DNA of 64,000 bases, from contig JAJQJQ010000067.1 in the NCBI GenBank assembly GCA_028622995.1, positions 558,001 to 622,000 on the forward strand. The letters are read 5' to 3'. The notes beneath the pieces are model-generated. The model worked only from the letters and a program-made list of their open reading frames with translations, was not told the origin of the DNA and made no database searches. The stretch comes from Panagrolaimus kolymaensis. Its lineage: Eukaryota; Nematoda; Chromadorea; Rhabditida; Panagrolaimidae. Made by a program: the position numbers and the translations under genes. Shown in pieces: positions 22,369 through 32,800 of this stretch (position 1 is the first letter of the stretch; each line of letters begins with the position of its first letter).

Positions 22369-23562
22369 GATTTTTGATTGAACAAAATGAGAGTGAAAAA
22401 ATGGATGAGTTTGTCTTTTATTTAGCGATGCGTTGATGAAAATGAAAAAGAAGCAATGCAAATTTTTTTGAAAATGGCTGATTTGCAAAAAATGTATTCA
22501 TGAAAAATGTTTCAACGCGACAAAAAATAAAGGAAAGAGAAAAAGTGAGTGTTAGCTTTTTTTAATGTAGGATGGATAACTTTCAACACAGCTAAAATAC
22601 TTAAAGTATCAATGCACTTGAAAAATATTTATGTTCAATTCATTCTTCTACTTCGAGTTACGTATTTTTTTGTTCTCTTATCCATTCCTTTAAAATCTTA
22701 ATGTTTTCGCATCATTACTTGAAGTTATTGCCTATACTTTTAAATTCAATATTACTAACTAAAAAAACAACGATTCTAACAAACATCATACAAAATTCAA
22801 ATATGTTTATTAATGCTGTTTATAAAACTTTATACATACAATGAAGTAAATGAAAAAGTTGTAGTGCATTACTTTTCTTTCGTCTTTTTATGCATTAGCC
22901 GATGTTAGGGGGTTTTTCTTGTTGTAAATTTGTTGTGGATAGGACAAACTTTTTGCTTTTGGTTTATAAGATTAGCTTTTTTTTCTTTGAGAATTACCTC
23001 AAGCTAATAATATGTAACAGCTGAAGTTGAAGTTGAAGTAGCAATGATGATGCAAAGACATATGACCACCAAATAAAGACAACTTTCATCTTTTTTTTAT
23101 TGCAAAATTTGGTTCATTCAATCACGGTAAATTTTCTTCAATTAGATTGTAACATTTTTTAAGACAAAGAGATACCGTAAGCTACCGTAAATTCATGAAA
23201 AAGCGGCAAATTTTTCCATCAGCAAAATTTTTTGAAGATGGAGAAAATTTCCCGCTTTCCCATGAAATTACGGTAGCTTACGGTATCTCGTTGTCTTAAA
23301 AAATGTTACAACAAATTTACCGTGTCAAACTTTTTTAACTAACCAAAAAAAGAGAACTTTTTCTAATTTTCTGTATGGGGCATTTTTTTTTATTTTTTAG
23401 ACTTGGCAAAGTCATGTTATGTTAACTCAAAAAAAGGCAATTAAAGAATATCACCTGTTTGTTGTCGGCTGCTAATATAATTTGTTTTTGTAAAAACATA
23501 AGCTTTTGATTTTCTTCTATAATAATTTGTTAGTGATGTTGCCAAAAAATTAAAACTCAAGC
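22369..23562. other. Intergenic DNA with a palindromic element
   Basis: No gene seen. It contains the 5' flank of secreted-protein copy 2, parallel to that of copy 1 (TTTCAACGCGACAAAAAA in both), and the 202-bp palindromic repeat described separately. Confidence 0.6.
23123..23324. mobile_element. Palindromic MITE-like element
   Basis: Long inverted repeat whose arms start CACGGTAAATTT. They share AACATTTTTTAAGACAA and GAGATACCGTAAGCTACCG, then a weaker inner part (ATGAAAAAGCGG / CCGCTTTCCCAT) around a short centre. Arms are about 85 bp with few mismatches, so it would fold into a near-complete hairpin. No clear target duplication was found, so the transposon class is open. Confidence 0.7.
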
Positions 23563-24606
23563 ATGACGGCCATGGTTTATAACATTTCCGTTGTCATCGA
23601 TTTCCAACACGTTTCCTTCCTTCAAATTTATGGAATTATCACGTTTATTATAAGCACTTTATTTCAATTATTTTATATTTATTTAATAATTATTTGCACA
23701 CAAAACCAAAAAATAATTTTTTTTAGGATTTTAATGTTATTTTATACATTTTTTGGATTTATGGTTGAAATAATTTTACTTTTTTGGAAACCATTAAAAC
23801 TTTTTCCTTTTTCCATCGTTTATCCCGTGGGAATTTTAAGTCCCATCATGTCAGCCACATTATCAGGGATATTTTTTATTTTAATGATTTCATTTTGTAT
23901 TTTTATGATAGATTCTTTATGTTTTATTATTGTTGAACGAAATTTTCTTATTTCATCTGTAACAAATCCAGAAAATGAGAGATATCGAATTTGGATTTAT
24001 TTTTTTATGGTTTTGACTTCTCTAATTGCGATTGTGGCAGTGGGGTTTTTTGCTTTTTGGGAATTTAATGAAAATGAAGTTAAAGAAATTTTAATCAAAA
24101 ATATTTCAAACCCCGAACAGCAGTTACTAACTTTTCAGCCATCTATGTTCATGTTCGAAAAGAATGGTTTCACAACTAAAACAATTATCGCTATTTTATC
24201 CATCCTTTTTTATGCAACTGCGAGAATTCCATTAATTATTTGGATATTATATCAAAATTATAAACACACAAAAAATAAAAATAATACATCTTTTTCTCCG
24301 TCGACTTTAAAACAGCTAACTGTTATGTTTCAAGCAACCATGTCTCAATTTCTTACAACCCTTTTTATTGGGTGTATTTGTTTAATTTGGATTCTAATTT
24401 ATTTTATTCCATCAACAAATTATTTCTTAAAACTTATTTATTTATTTGCTTTATGTTTTACTATGTTATATCCAATTATTGATTTTATTATTTTACTAGT
24501 GGTCGTTAAAACTTATCGTATGGCGGCTAAGAAATTGGTTAAAATGATTTTATGCAGCAAAAATCCAAATAATAGAATTAGATCTCAAATTTCAACTTTG
24601 AATTAA
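23563..24606 (+). CDS. Seven-transmembrane nematode chemoreceptor-type GPCR
   Basis: Intact single-exon protein of 347 residues. About seven hydrophobic helices can be seen, starting near residues 20-45, 55-75, 90-118, 145-165, 205-228, 255-280 and 288-312. The N terminus is short (MTAMVYNISVV, with a possible N-glycosylation site NIS) and a basic cytoplasmic tail follows helix 7. The end of helix 7 reads PIIDFIILLVVVKTYR, the family-like Pro...TYR close seen in Str-superfamily serpentine receptors (srh/str/srd groups). The loop before helix 6 has LKQLTVMFQATMSQF, also in keeping with that superfamily. Such receptors act in chemosensory cilia in Caenorhabditis. The subfamily and ligand cannot be told. 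Lack of introns is unusual for these families and might reflect retroposition or local intron loss. Confidence 0.8.
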   Translation: MTAMVYNISVVIDFQHVSFLQIYGIITFIISTLFQLFYIYLIIICTQNQKIIFFRILMLFYTFFGFMVEIILLFWKPLKLFPFSIVYPVGILSPIMSATLSGIFFILMISFCIFMIDSLCFIIVERNFLISSVTNPENERYRIWIYFFMVLTSLIAIVAVGFFAFWEFNENEVKEILIKNISNPEQQLLTFQPSMFMFEKNGFTTKTIIAILSILFYATARIPLIIWILYQNYKHTKNKNNTSFSPSTLKQLTVMFQATMSQFLTTLFIGCICLIWILIYFIPSTNYFLKLIYLFALCFTMLYPIIDFIILLVVVKTYRMAAKKLVKMILCSKNPNNRIRSQISTLN

Positions 24607-24864
24607 TTAGAACTTGTTATTTTTTAGCTTTGAGTATGAAAAGGAATAAGGGCAAAAAAAAGCTAAAAAACTTTAGTAATGGCGTCTCTAAAATTTTCTA
24701 ATAAATAGAAGCAAGCAAAAAAGAAAAGTATTGAAAAAAATCAAACCATTCTTTTTAAGTGAGAAATTTGCATATAAAAATACGAAAAATCTATTTAATT
24801 CAGCTTTTTTTAAAAACAAACTTTTGTTCATTTTTATCAATAGAAAAATCAACAGCGTCAAAAA
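24607..24864. promoter_or_regulatory. Short intergenic, presumed promoter of the S1 protease
   Basis: 258 bp between the receptor stop and the protease start, AT-rich, with no specific motif identified. Any core promoter or trans-splice site must lie here. Confidence 0.3.
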
Positions 24865-26167
24865 ATGAAATGGATGTTGCTTATTTTGGTTTTTCTTGGA
24901 TTTTTTGGTTCAACAAATTGCAATGAAGAAACTTTCAATGAAAATGTAAGCTTTTTTTCTTTCTTTCTTTTTCTAATCAACAACTTACTTTTTAGCGAAT
25001 CATCGGTGGAGAAGAAACACCTCATGGACTTTTTCTATTTCTTACTAAATTATGGATTCGTGATGATATGCGATATGAATTTCAAGAGGTTCATAGCGGG
25101 TTATCTTTCAATGAAATAAAGAGCGAAGTATGATTTATGAAAAGACGGCAATGGTTATTAATTTATTTTTTCAGTGTTCATCAACAATAATCTCAAAACG
25201 TCACATTATTACTGATGCTCATTGTGTTGTTGATTCCGGTGTTGGACAAATGTGAGTTTTTACTTCTTTTTTTATTGTTGTATTTTCATATTTTTAGTAA
25301 TCATAATTCTCCTGTCTTTGTTGATATTCGACCTATGGAAAATATGACTCGTGTGGTTGATGACGAAACGTCTATGAAACAATTTGGAATTCCATCAAAA
25401 GTTTATATTCATCGTGGATATAATGGTGTATTAAAATACAATGATATTGCAATTCTTGAATTTCCTGAATATATCGATTTCGAAATTCCACCTGTCAAAC
25501 TTGCTAAAGATTATGTCGATAATTACAATGACACTGCTATCGCTGCTGGTTATGGGCTGTATAAATATGATCGTAAGTGTGTTTTGTTAGTTACTCTTTC
25601 ACTCTTTATTTTTCTAGCTGCTACAAAACTTGTTTTAAAGGAAGGTTCTCCAACATTGCGTCATGTCAAAGTTGGTATTCATCCATTCAATCCAAATTGT
25701 ATATCAAATGAGTATTTAAGTGATCCAAAAATGACTAAAGTTTTCAAAATACTTGTTAACGCACAACATAAAATTTGCGCTGGTAATATACCTTTACAAC
25801 GAACTGATCATGGTGATTCTGGTGGACCATTGCTTTATCGAATAAATAATACTATTTATCAAATTGGTTTATGTGAATCAGGATTTGATGATCCCGAAAA
25901 TAATGTAAAACCTGGTATGTTTTATTTTAACATTTATCAGAATTTTCATTGTGGAGTTTTACCTTTTCAGGGATATTTACTCGTATTTCATCATATTGTG
26001 GCTGGATTGAAATGGTAACCAAAAATGAAGTCAAATGTGAACCTCTTCCAAAACTGCCTCCAATAGCTGAAAAATTGAAGGATGAAAACAAAAAAGGTGA
26101 CGCTATGGCTCTCAAACATTTTTGTGTTTTGCTTTTTATTTGTGCTTTAAATCTTTTTATTATTTAA
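24865..26167 (+). CDS. Secreted/anchored S1 (chymotrypsin-fold) serine protease
   Basis: Six exons: 24865-24945, 24996-25127, 25175-25251, 25298-25572, 25618-25914, 25971-26167; 352 residues. The signal peptide MKWMLLILVFLGFFGSTNC is followed by a short pro-segment and the activation site R28-IIGGEE. The triad appears complete: His87 (TDAHC, where TAAHC is usual), Asp146 (NDIAILE), Ser256 (GDSGGPLL). By spacing from Ser256, the specificity position (chymotrypsin 189) is Arg250, and position 191, normally Cys, is Asp. Trypsin-like cleavage after Lys/Arg is therefore unlikely. The C-terminal helix region is TRISSYCGWI. After a Pro/Lys-rich linker the protein ends in a hydrophobic stretch (FCVLLFICALNLFII), suggesting a membrane or GPI anchor. 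It neighbours two degenerate possible relatives on the other strand. Confidence 0.88.
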
Positions 26168-26765
26168 ATTCTATGTATGTAATTAATTATTAATAAACTT
26201 GAATAATTTGTAAATCTATGGATTCTGTTGAATGTAATGTAAAGCATCGTTTCTTCTTCTCAATGTTAATTTTTTTTCATGGCATTTCAAAAGTGTTTTT
26301 TTTTATTTGAAAGTTTTTTGTGAAAACTAAAATATAATATATTTCGAAATGATGCATTTCTTAAAAGGTAAATATTTTTTTCCTTCAAACTTTATTCTTT
26401 TTTCGTTCAATAAAACCTTCTAAGGCAAGCCTTTATTTTCATGTGTTTTGAAAATCCATAAACCATATTTACTTCCGAAATTTTTACCAGCCTATTTTTT
26501 TTCTTGCAAAATCATGGGGTTCAAGAAGAGATGGCGACTATTTTTTATGCTTTTGGTGTTTATTTATTTGATAAGAAAAGAAATATATATATTTGTGAAG
26601 AGCCTAATCTAACTTTATTTTTTCTATTTTTTGAAAGTTAGCTGAAAGAAATTTTTACGACCTTTTTTTTACTCACTTGCTTTTTGATTCTCTCTCTGAC
26701 GAAATTTTTTTTGTTATGTCGGCTGCTTTTATTGTATTTCTTTTCCTGTTTTTGACATCAAAGAA
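26168..26765. other. Intergenic AT-rich DNA
   Basis: No gene seen. AATAAA-like sequences close to the protease stop (TTAATAAACTTGAATAA at about 26190) probably serve as its poly(A) signal. Confidence 0.5.
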
Positions 26766-27460
26766 ATGATGAAAGCTTTAACATTTTTATTGCTTATAAT
26801 TAATTTTTTATTGATTTTATTTCCAATTTTTTGTGATGGACTTAATTGTTATATAGGTTTGCAAAATTTTTTGAGTTTACTTGACTTAAAAAAAGGAAAG
26901 TAATTTTTAAGGCGAAGGTTTGGAAAAAAGAAATTGGGATAAAGAAACATGTAAATCAGCTAATTGGTGTATAAAATTTTCTGATGATGATCATGAGAAT
27001 GAATACAGGTTTGTGAAATTTATCCATTAAAACAGTAAAAAAAAAAAAATAGAGTGGAAATTATGAATAGTTTTTAAAATTAATGTTTTTATTACTGTTT
27101 GTCGCAAAGGAAAATTAATGTTAAAAATTTAAAAATTCTTACTAAAAACATTTTCGGTTTTCGTCGCAAAAAAAAAAGATTTTGCAAATTGAGGATTACC
27201 AAAACAATAATTCGGTTGTTTTTTTAAATTAATTTTTCTTTAGACAATGCGATGATGGAAATATTTGTGAATTAAATGGTAAAGGTTGTTATAAACCCAC
27301 GGTTGCTATCAATAATTATCCTATAACATTTCCAAATGATATCATGTGCTGTTGTAAATCAAATTTATGCAATCATGCAGCCTCAAATTTTCAAAGTTTT
27401 ACATTTTCATTAATTTTAATTCCATTTTTTTTATTAACGATTTTAAAAAATTATATTTAA
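26766..27460 (+). CDS. Ly6/uPAR-like (three-finger type) small secreted or GPI-anchored protein, plus-strand copy
   Basis: Three exons 26766-26856, 26912-27008, 27244-27460 encode 134 residues. A signal peptide (MMKALTFLLLIINFLLILFP) precedes LNCYIG. The mature part has the paired-Cys pattern of nematode Ly6-like proteins: CYIG, CKSANWCIKF, CDDGNICELNGKGC, and the closing CCCKSNLCNHA, where CC-x4-CN is the signature end. A hydrophobic C terminus (FTFSLILIPFFLLTIL) suggests a GPI anchor. It converges with a paralogue on the opposite strand; exon 1 is 91 bp in both and the phases agree, so the two arose from one gene by inverted duplication. Exact family (Ly6, ET module or another disulfide-rich group) is uncertain. 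Confidence 0.8.
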
Positions 27461-27464
27461 TAAA

Positions 27465-28151
27465 TTAAAATAAATTTAAAAACATTAAAAAAAGAGAAAC
27501 CAAAAATGCCCATAAAATTGGTGGGTTTTCAATGTTTGAAGCATTACAATTTTCTTTCGCACAACAACATTGTAAATGTGAATGGGGAAGATCGGTGAGA
27601 TCTCCAACTTGAACATTAGAACATTTATCACCAAATTTTTCACATTCATTCGCGATATCACATCGTCTAAAAAAATATGTACATAATTCATTTAAATTTC
27701 AGAAAAAAAGATGTTTTCAATTTTTTTTTATTTTTCCAAAAACACTATAAAATTTTGGAGCAAAAAAATTATCACAGAAATTTTAAATATTCTCTTTAAA
27801 TTTTGCCTTTCCTTTTTCTATTAAAAAATGTTTAGTTTAAAAAATTAGAAATTTTGTGAAATAAAAAACTCAACATTTTGGCGAAATTTTTACTATAAAA
27901 AATACCTAATAGCATCTGTAGAATCTTTAACATTAACAAATTTTAAACACCATTTTGTGCCATTTGAACATTCAATACTTTTATAAATATTATCTTCGCC
28001 TATAAATTTTTAACTTTTATTTTTTATACACAAGGTTTTTTGTTTGTCTTTTAAATTTACCAGCATAACAATTAAATCCATTGTTGAGTTTAAAAAAATT
28101 TAAAAATATTAACAAAAAATAAAACAAGAAAATATTGAATTTAAACAACAT
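27465..28151 (-). CDS. Ly6/uPAR-like small secreted or GPI-anchored protein, minus-strand copy
   Basis: Exons 28151-28061, 27999-27906 and 27666-27465 encode 128 residues. The hydrophobic leader is MLFKFNIFLFYFLLIFLNFF. Cysteine-bearing blocks are FNCYAGED, IECSNGTKWCLKF, RCDIANECEKFGDKC and LQCCCAKENCNAS, followed by a hydrophobic tail (ILWAFLVSLFLMF). Order, spacing and exon phases mirror the plus-strand gene at 26766-27460. Its stop codon ends at 27465, four bases from the neighbour's stop at 27460, so the two 3'UTRs must overlap. The start was chosen as the ATG that opens the leader directly. Confidence 0.78.
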
Positions 28152-29831
28152 AACTCAAATGAAAGAAAAATCAAAAATATGCCTTTATAATTTTTATTTT
28201 TTCATCAAAGTTAAATAAACCTTTTTATGGATTTTTTTATTTTCTTTTGATCTCAAAAATATTGCGCTTTTTTATCGCACTTTTTTGCACTTTATTTTAA
28301 AAAAATGTTGTTTGAGATGAATCATATTTTGATCAAAAAAGCTTTTTTGTTTAAAAGTTCAAAGCAGCTTTTTGGATTTTTTTTTTCTGGCTTTGCTCTT
28401 TTTTAGCCAAAGCAAAAAAAAAGTTATTCTGTTTTATGAAACATTTCACAAAGGTTACAGACGTTTTCATCGTAGAAAAAAAAATTATTTTCTGCTTTTT
28501 TTTGCGGGATAAAATACAGCTCCAAATTTTTTTAGTGAGCTTTTTCTTAAATATTTTCTTTTACTTTTGGATATTTTTGTCAAAGTTTTTAATTTGTTTT
28601 TTACATTTTTATAATCTAAAAATAAAAGAACTAAACGCTTTTTTTGGTAAATTAATGACGGAAATTATCCGTTTTTTTAAATAAACAAATTGTAGCAACA
28701 TGCGTTTAATCAAGAAATTAATAAAATTTTGTAAATACACCATCCATATTGGTGCCGGTTTAAAACTATTTGGCGAGTGAAAATGAAATTCCCTCTTTTT
28801 ATCCTTAAAGAACGAAAACTTTATTTTGAAAAGTATGCTTTTCTTTTTTTTCTTATAAAAGCAGCGACGGTTTTTATTCAAAATAAATTTCGCAAAAGTG
28901 TTAATATTTATTTATTTTTTAGACTTACATTTGCAGATAAATTTTACATTGAGAAAAAAAAGATACGTGTTCCTTTGAACAAAAAATCTGCAATCAAAAA
29001 AAGCTTCAACTTCCTTTTCTTTTTTTGAAATGAAAAAAAAGATCGAAGCAAACGAATAAAAAGAAACCATAAATATTTTTCCTTGTCTCAATACAAGTTC
29101 AAGCATAAAAGAAAAAAAAAGCTGAACATCCGAACACACAAAAAACAGACCTGAAAATACTATTTTTTATATTCATTCAAATCAACAAAACAAAAGTTTA
29201 AATAAAGCATAAATCAAAAGCTAGAATTTGGGGTGAGAAAAGAGTTTTTTTTATTTCTATGATTGTTTACAAAAATGTTTTCTTCTTCTTCTTCTTGCAT
29301 ATGTAATTGAGAAATTCAACACAAACTAACAACGCAACAAGCACAAACAAACGCAACACACCGCACATACGCGGAAGCTTAAAAAAAGATAGAGAAAAGA
29401 AAAAAACAAACAAAAACCATTGACTTACTGACGACGATGACGGATGCGCAACAAAAACCTCGGGAGTTTTTGAGGTGATTCCAGTCTTTATCTTTTTCAC
29501 TTCTTTTTTTCGTCACTTTTTCTATTCATTTTTTTTTATTGTTGTAAGTCACAAATGTGTTATTTTTTGATAAATACTTATATTCTCGTTTTTGATTGTT
29601 AGTTGCCTCAAGGAGTTCCTATTCTTTCAATTGTTCTTTTTTTTCTTTAGTTCTTTATTTTTGTACAAAGAACAACGAAAAAAAAATAGAGAAGTAAACG
29701 ACGCTTTTAAGAGGAAGCAACAAAAAAAATTAGAGTAAAAAATATCTCTGAAGAGGGCTTTAGTTTAGCTTCGAGCTAAAGGAAGAAACACCCTCACTCA
29801 CTTATTTCAAGAGATTTTTATTGATAAATCC
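28152..29831. other. Divergent intergenic region between the Ly6-like and rhodanese genes
   Basis: No gene seen; short frames here are made of A/T runs. It must contain promoters of both divergent genes. A TTC microsatellite (CTTCTTCTTCTTC) lies at about 29282. Confidence 0.5.
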
Positions 29832-32800
29832 ATGATGTTAAAAATATTTTATTATATCCTCTTATTTTTTTCTTTATTCATATTTTTTTCTAATTTGTGT
29901 TTTGCTCAAGAAAAATATAATCAAGCTCGAGATGGATTTGGTTCTGTTTCATTTCAACCAGAGCAAGATGAAATTATTTCACCTTCTGAACAACTTGATT
30001 TAAAATCGGCAGCCACAAGTTTTACAGATGCTTCTAATGTTTCTGAAATTGGACCTGATCCTTCAGTGGCATTGAACTTAGCTAAAAATATTTCAGCTGA
30101 AAGTCGTCAAACTTTTCCAAATTCTCTAAATCCCTCGGCGCCTCCAACGGTGAATAATATTTCTATTTTCAATGTTATTCAAGAAAGTCCACCAGCTGAT
30201 CAAGCTTCAGAGTTCCAAACTAGCACAAATTTTCCAGGAAATCAAAATAATAATAATCAAAATTTTGTGCCAAATTATAATTATCAACAACAGTCGCCAT
30301 ATTATCCCCAATTTGGTCAACCGAATAATCAATATGGCCAATATCTTCAATATAATGATCAACAACAACTCCAACAACCCCAACAACAATTTATTCCAAA
30401 TAATAATAATAATCAACAACAACAATTTGGAATTCAGCAACAGCAGCAACAACAAAATCAAATGCAACAAAATCGTAAGTTTGAAACTTTTTTTTATAAA
30501 CAAAAAATAAGAAAATATTTTCGGCTTTGATTATAAAGGTTTTTCTCTTTTTTTATTTCTAAGCCGAAGGAAAAAAAATTTAATATTATTGCAAAATTCA
30601 ATGTTTTTTCTTGTTTTCGAAACTCTGTATTTGTTAGAAATTTATTTTTAACGGTCATAGAACAATTTTTTTTATACTTTTCAAAGTGCGATAGGAATAA
30701 AATGGCAAGTCTTTTGTGAAATTATTTAACATTGAAAATAATTCTTTTCATCGTTTTATTATAATTATCGAAAAAAGGTAATTATTAATTTTTCATAACA
30801 AATATTAATAGTGTAATTTTTCACTATCCTAAATTACTTTATGCTTTTTAAAAGTAGGAATAAAATCACAAATTTTATAGCTAACAAAAAATAAAAAAAC
30901 TTTTAGTTAAAATATTCAAAATACAACAAAAATCAAGAACAACTTTGTTTAATTATAAAATGAAATAAAAAGAAAATCATAAAATTGATTCTTCTGCTGC
31001 TATTTTGAAAAAAAAAATTGCTGGCAAATAAATTGTTAATGATCATTTGAATATTTTTTTAATGCTGAAAAGCAACAAAAAAATCGTTTTAAAAATCAAT
31101 TAGCTTTGTTTTTTAAATTTTTGTAAAAATATTAAAGAAGCAAACCATTATTAAAAAAAGCATTCACTTTTTTCGTTTTATTTTGCAAAAAAAAAAAGAA
31201 ACCGAGAGATTTGTGAAGAGAATAATTTATTTTTGCCTGCCAATTTTTTTCTTTCTTCAAGCGCAGTATCAAAGACTAAAGGGAAAATAAAAAAAAATAA
31301 AAGAAACAAAATTTTTAAAACTTCTTTTTTTAATTAAAAATTTAAGATTTTCCAAATAACAAAAACTTTTTTAATTAAACCCCTTTTACTTTTTTTAGAA
31401 GGCGGCGGCTGTACTTTGGCTGGTTGTTCTCCTCCCCAAGTAAATGAAAGACAATATGAAGCTAATGCTCAACAATATTCATATAATAATATTAATTTTA
31501 ATCAACAACAACAGCCACAAAATAATCAACAACAACAATTTCCGAATCAACAACAGCAGCCTATGCAACAATTTAATGGTCCAAATCAACAAATTTATGG
31601 AAATCCACAAACTTTTACACCCAATAATAATAATAATCAAAATTCTCAAGCTCTCGGAGTTTATCCATCCAATTATCAAAATCAAGGTCAGCAGCCACTT
31701 CGAGACCCTCAGCAACAAAATAATTTTAATTCTGGAACACCACTTGGAAATAATAACAATTTTGGCGGTGGTGTAAATGGACCAAATCAAGAATTTCAAG
31801 GTCCACCTGAAAGTGGTAGTGGCTTGCAACAAATTACAATTACCAATGTTGGTAATAATAGTTCGAGTGGTGGATTGGAACCACCGACAGCGGAAAGATT
31901 AACAATTACTAAATATCCTAATGGAACAGTAATAAATGTTGAAAAAAGTGGTAGTTCTCAACAAAATCAAGGGTAAGTTTTAAAAAAAATTAATTTATGC
32001 AATTTTTTAAAAATAAATAAAGAAACTAGTGTTTTTGAAAAAATTTATCAGATTGATTAAATTTGACACATATTCGAACTGCTTTCCATTTTCAGTATTA
32101 ATAAAAAATAAATTTACCGAAATGTGCATTTTTGGCTTTAAAGTTCAAAAATCCATTACAAATAACTTTTTTGCTAAAACAAACTCACTTTTTAATTTTT
32201 TTTTATAAAAAAGAAAAAAGCTTTTTTAGAAATTTTTAAATAATTATAAAAATAAACAATTTTCCAAATTATTTTTATAAATTTAATCTCATAATAACTA
32301 AATTTAACAAAAGCGTGGAACGTAAAACATTTTTTTATTTAAATTAAAATTGAAACTCGACTTCTTTTTAGACTCTCCAATTTTTCCCCTGTTGGCGGAT
32401 TCGATTCTTCACAATCTATGTCTTTCAATAATAATGGCCAATTCCAAGGTGGATCAAATCCAAGTTCTATTTCTTCTTCGTCTAATGGAGGCACTATTTA
32501 TGGACCAGGAAATCCACCACCAAATCAACAATTCCAAAATCCTAATAACCAACAAAATCCAAATTCCTTCGACAATAATCCTCAAAATCAAAACTTAAAT
32601 CAAAATCCAAACACTCCATCACCATATATTTTTACTCCATCAGGTGATAATCAACAAGAATATGATCAATCTGCACAAGGTTATTCATATATGGCGATGA
32701 CAGCTAATCAATTATATGGTATTCCACCAATTACCACCGGAGGAGTGATTATGGCTCCTGATGGTAGTGGTGTTCCATTATTAGTAAATCCAGATTATTT

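Noticed and set aside
30172..30510. Ile/Asn- or Leu-rich frames overlapping the rhodanese gene exons 1 and 2 in other frames
   Set aside because: Shadows of CAA/AAT-rich codons coding the Gln/Asn region; the main frame has the signal peptide and splices to the rhodanese domains.
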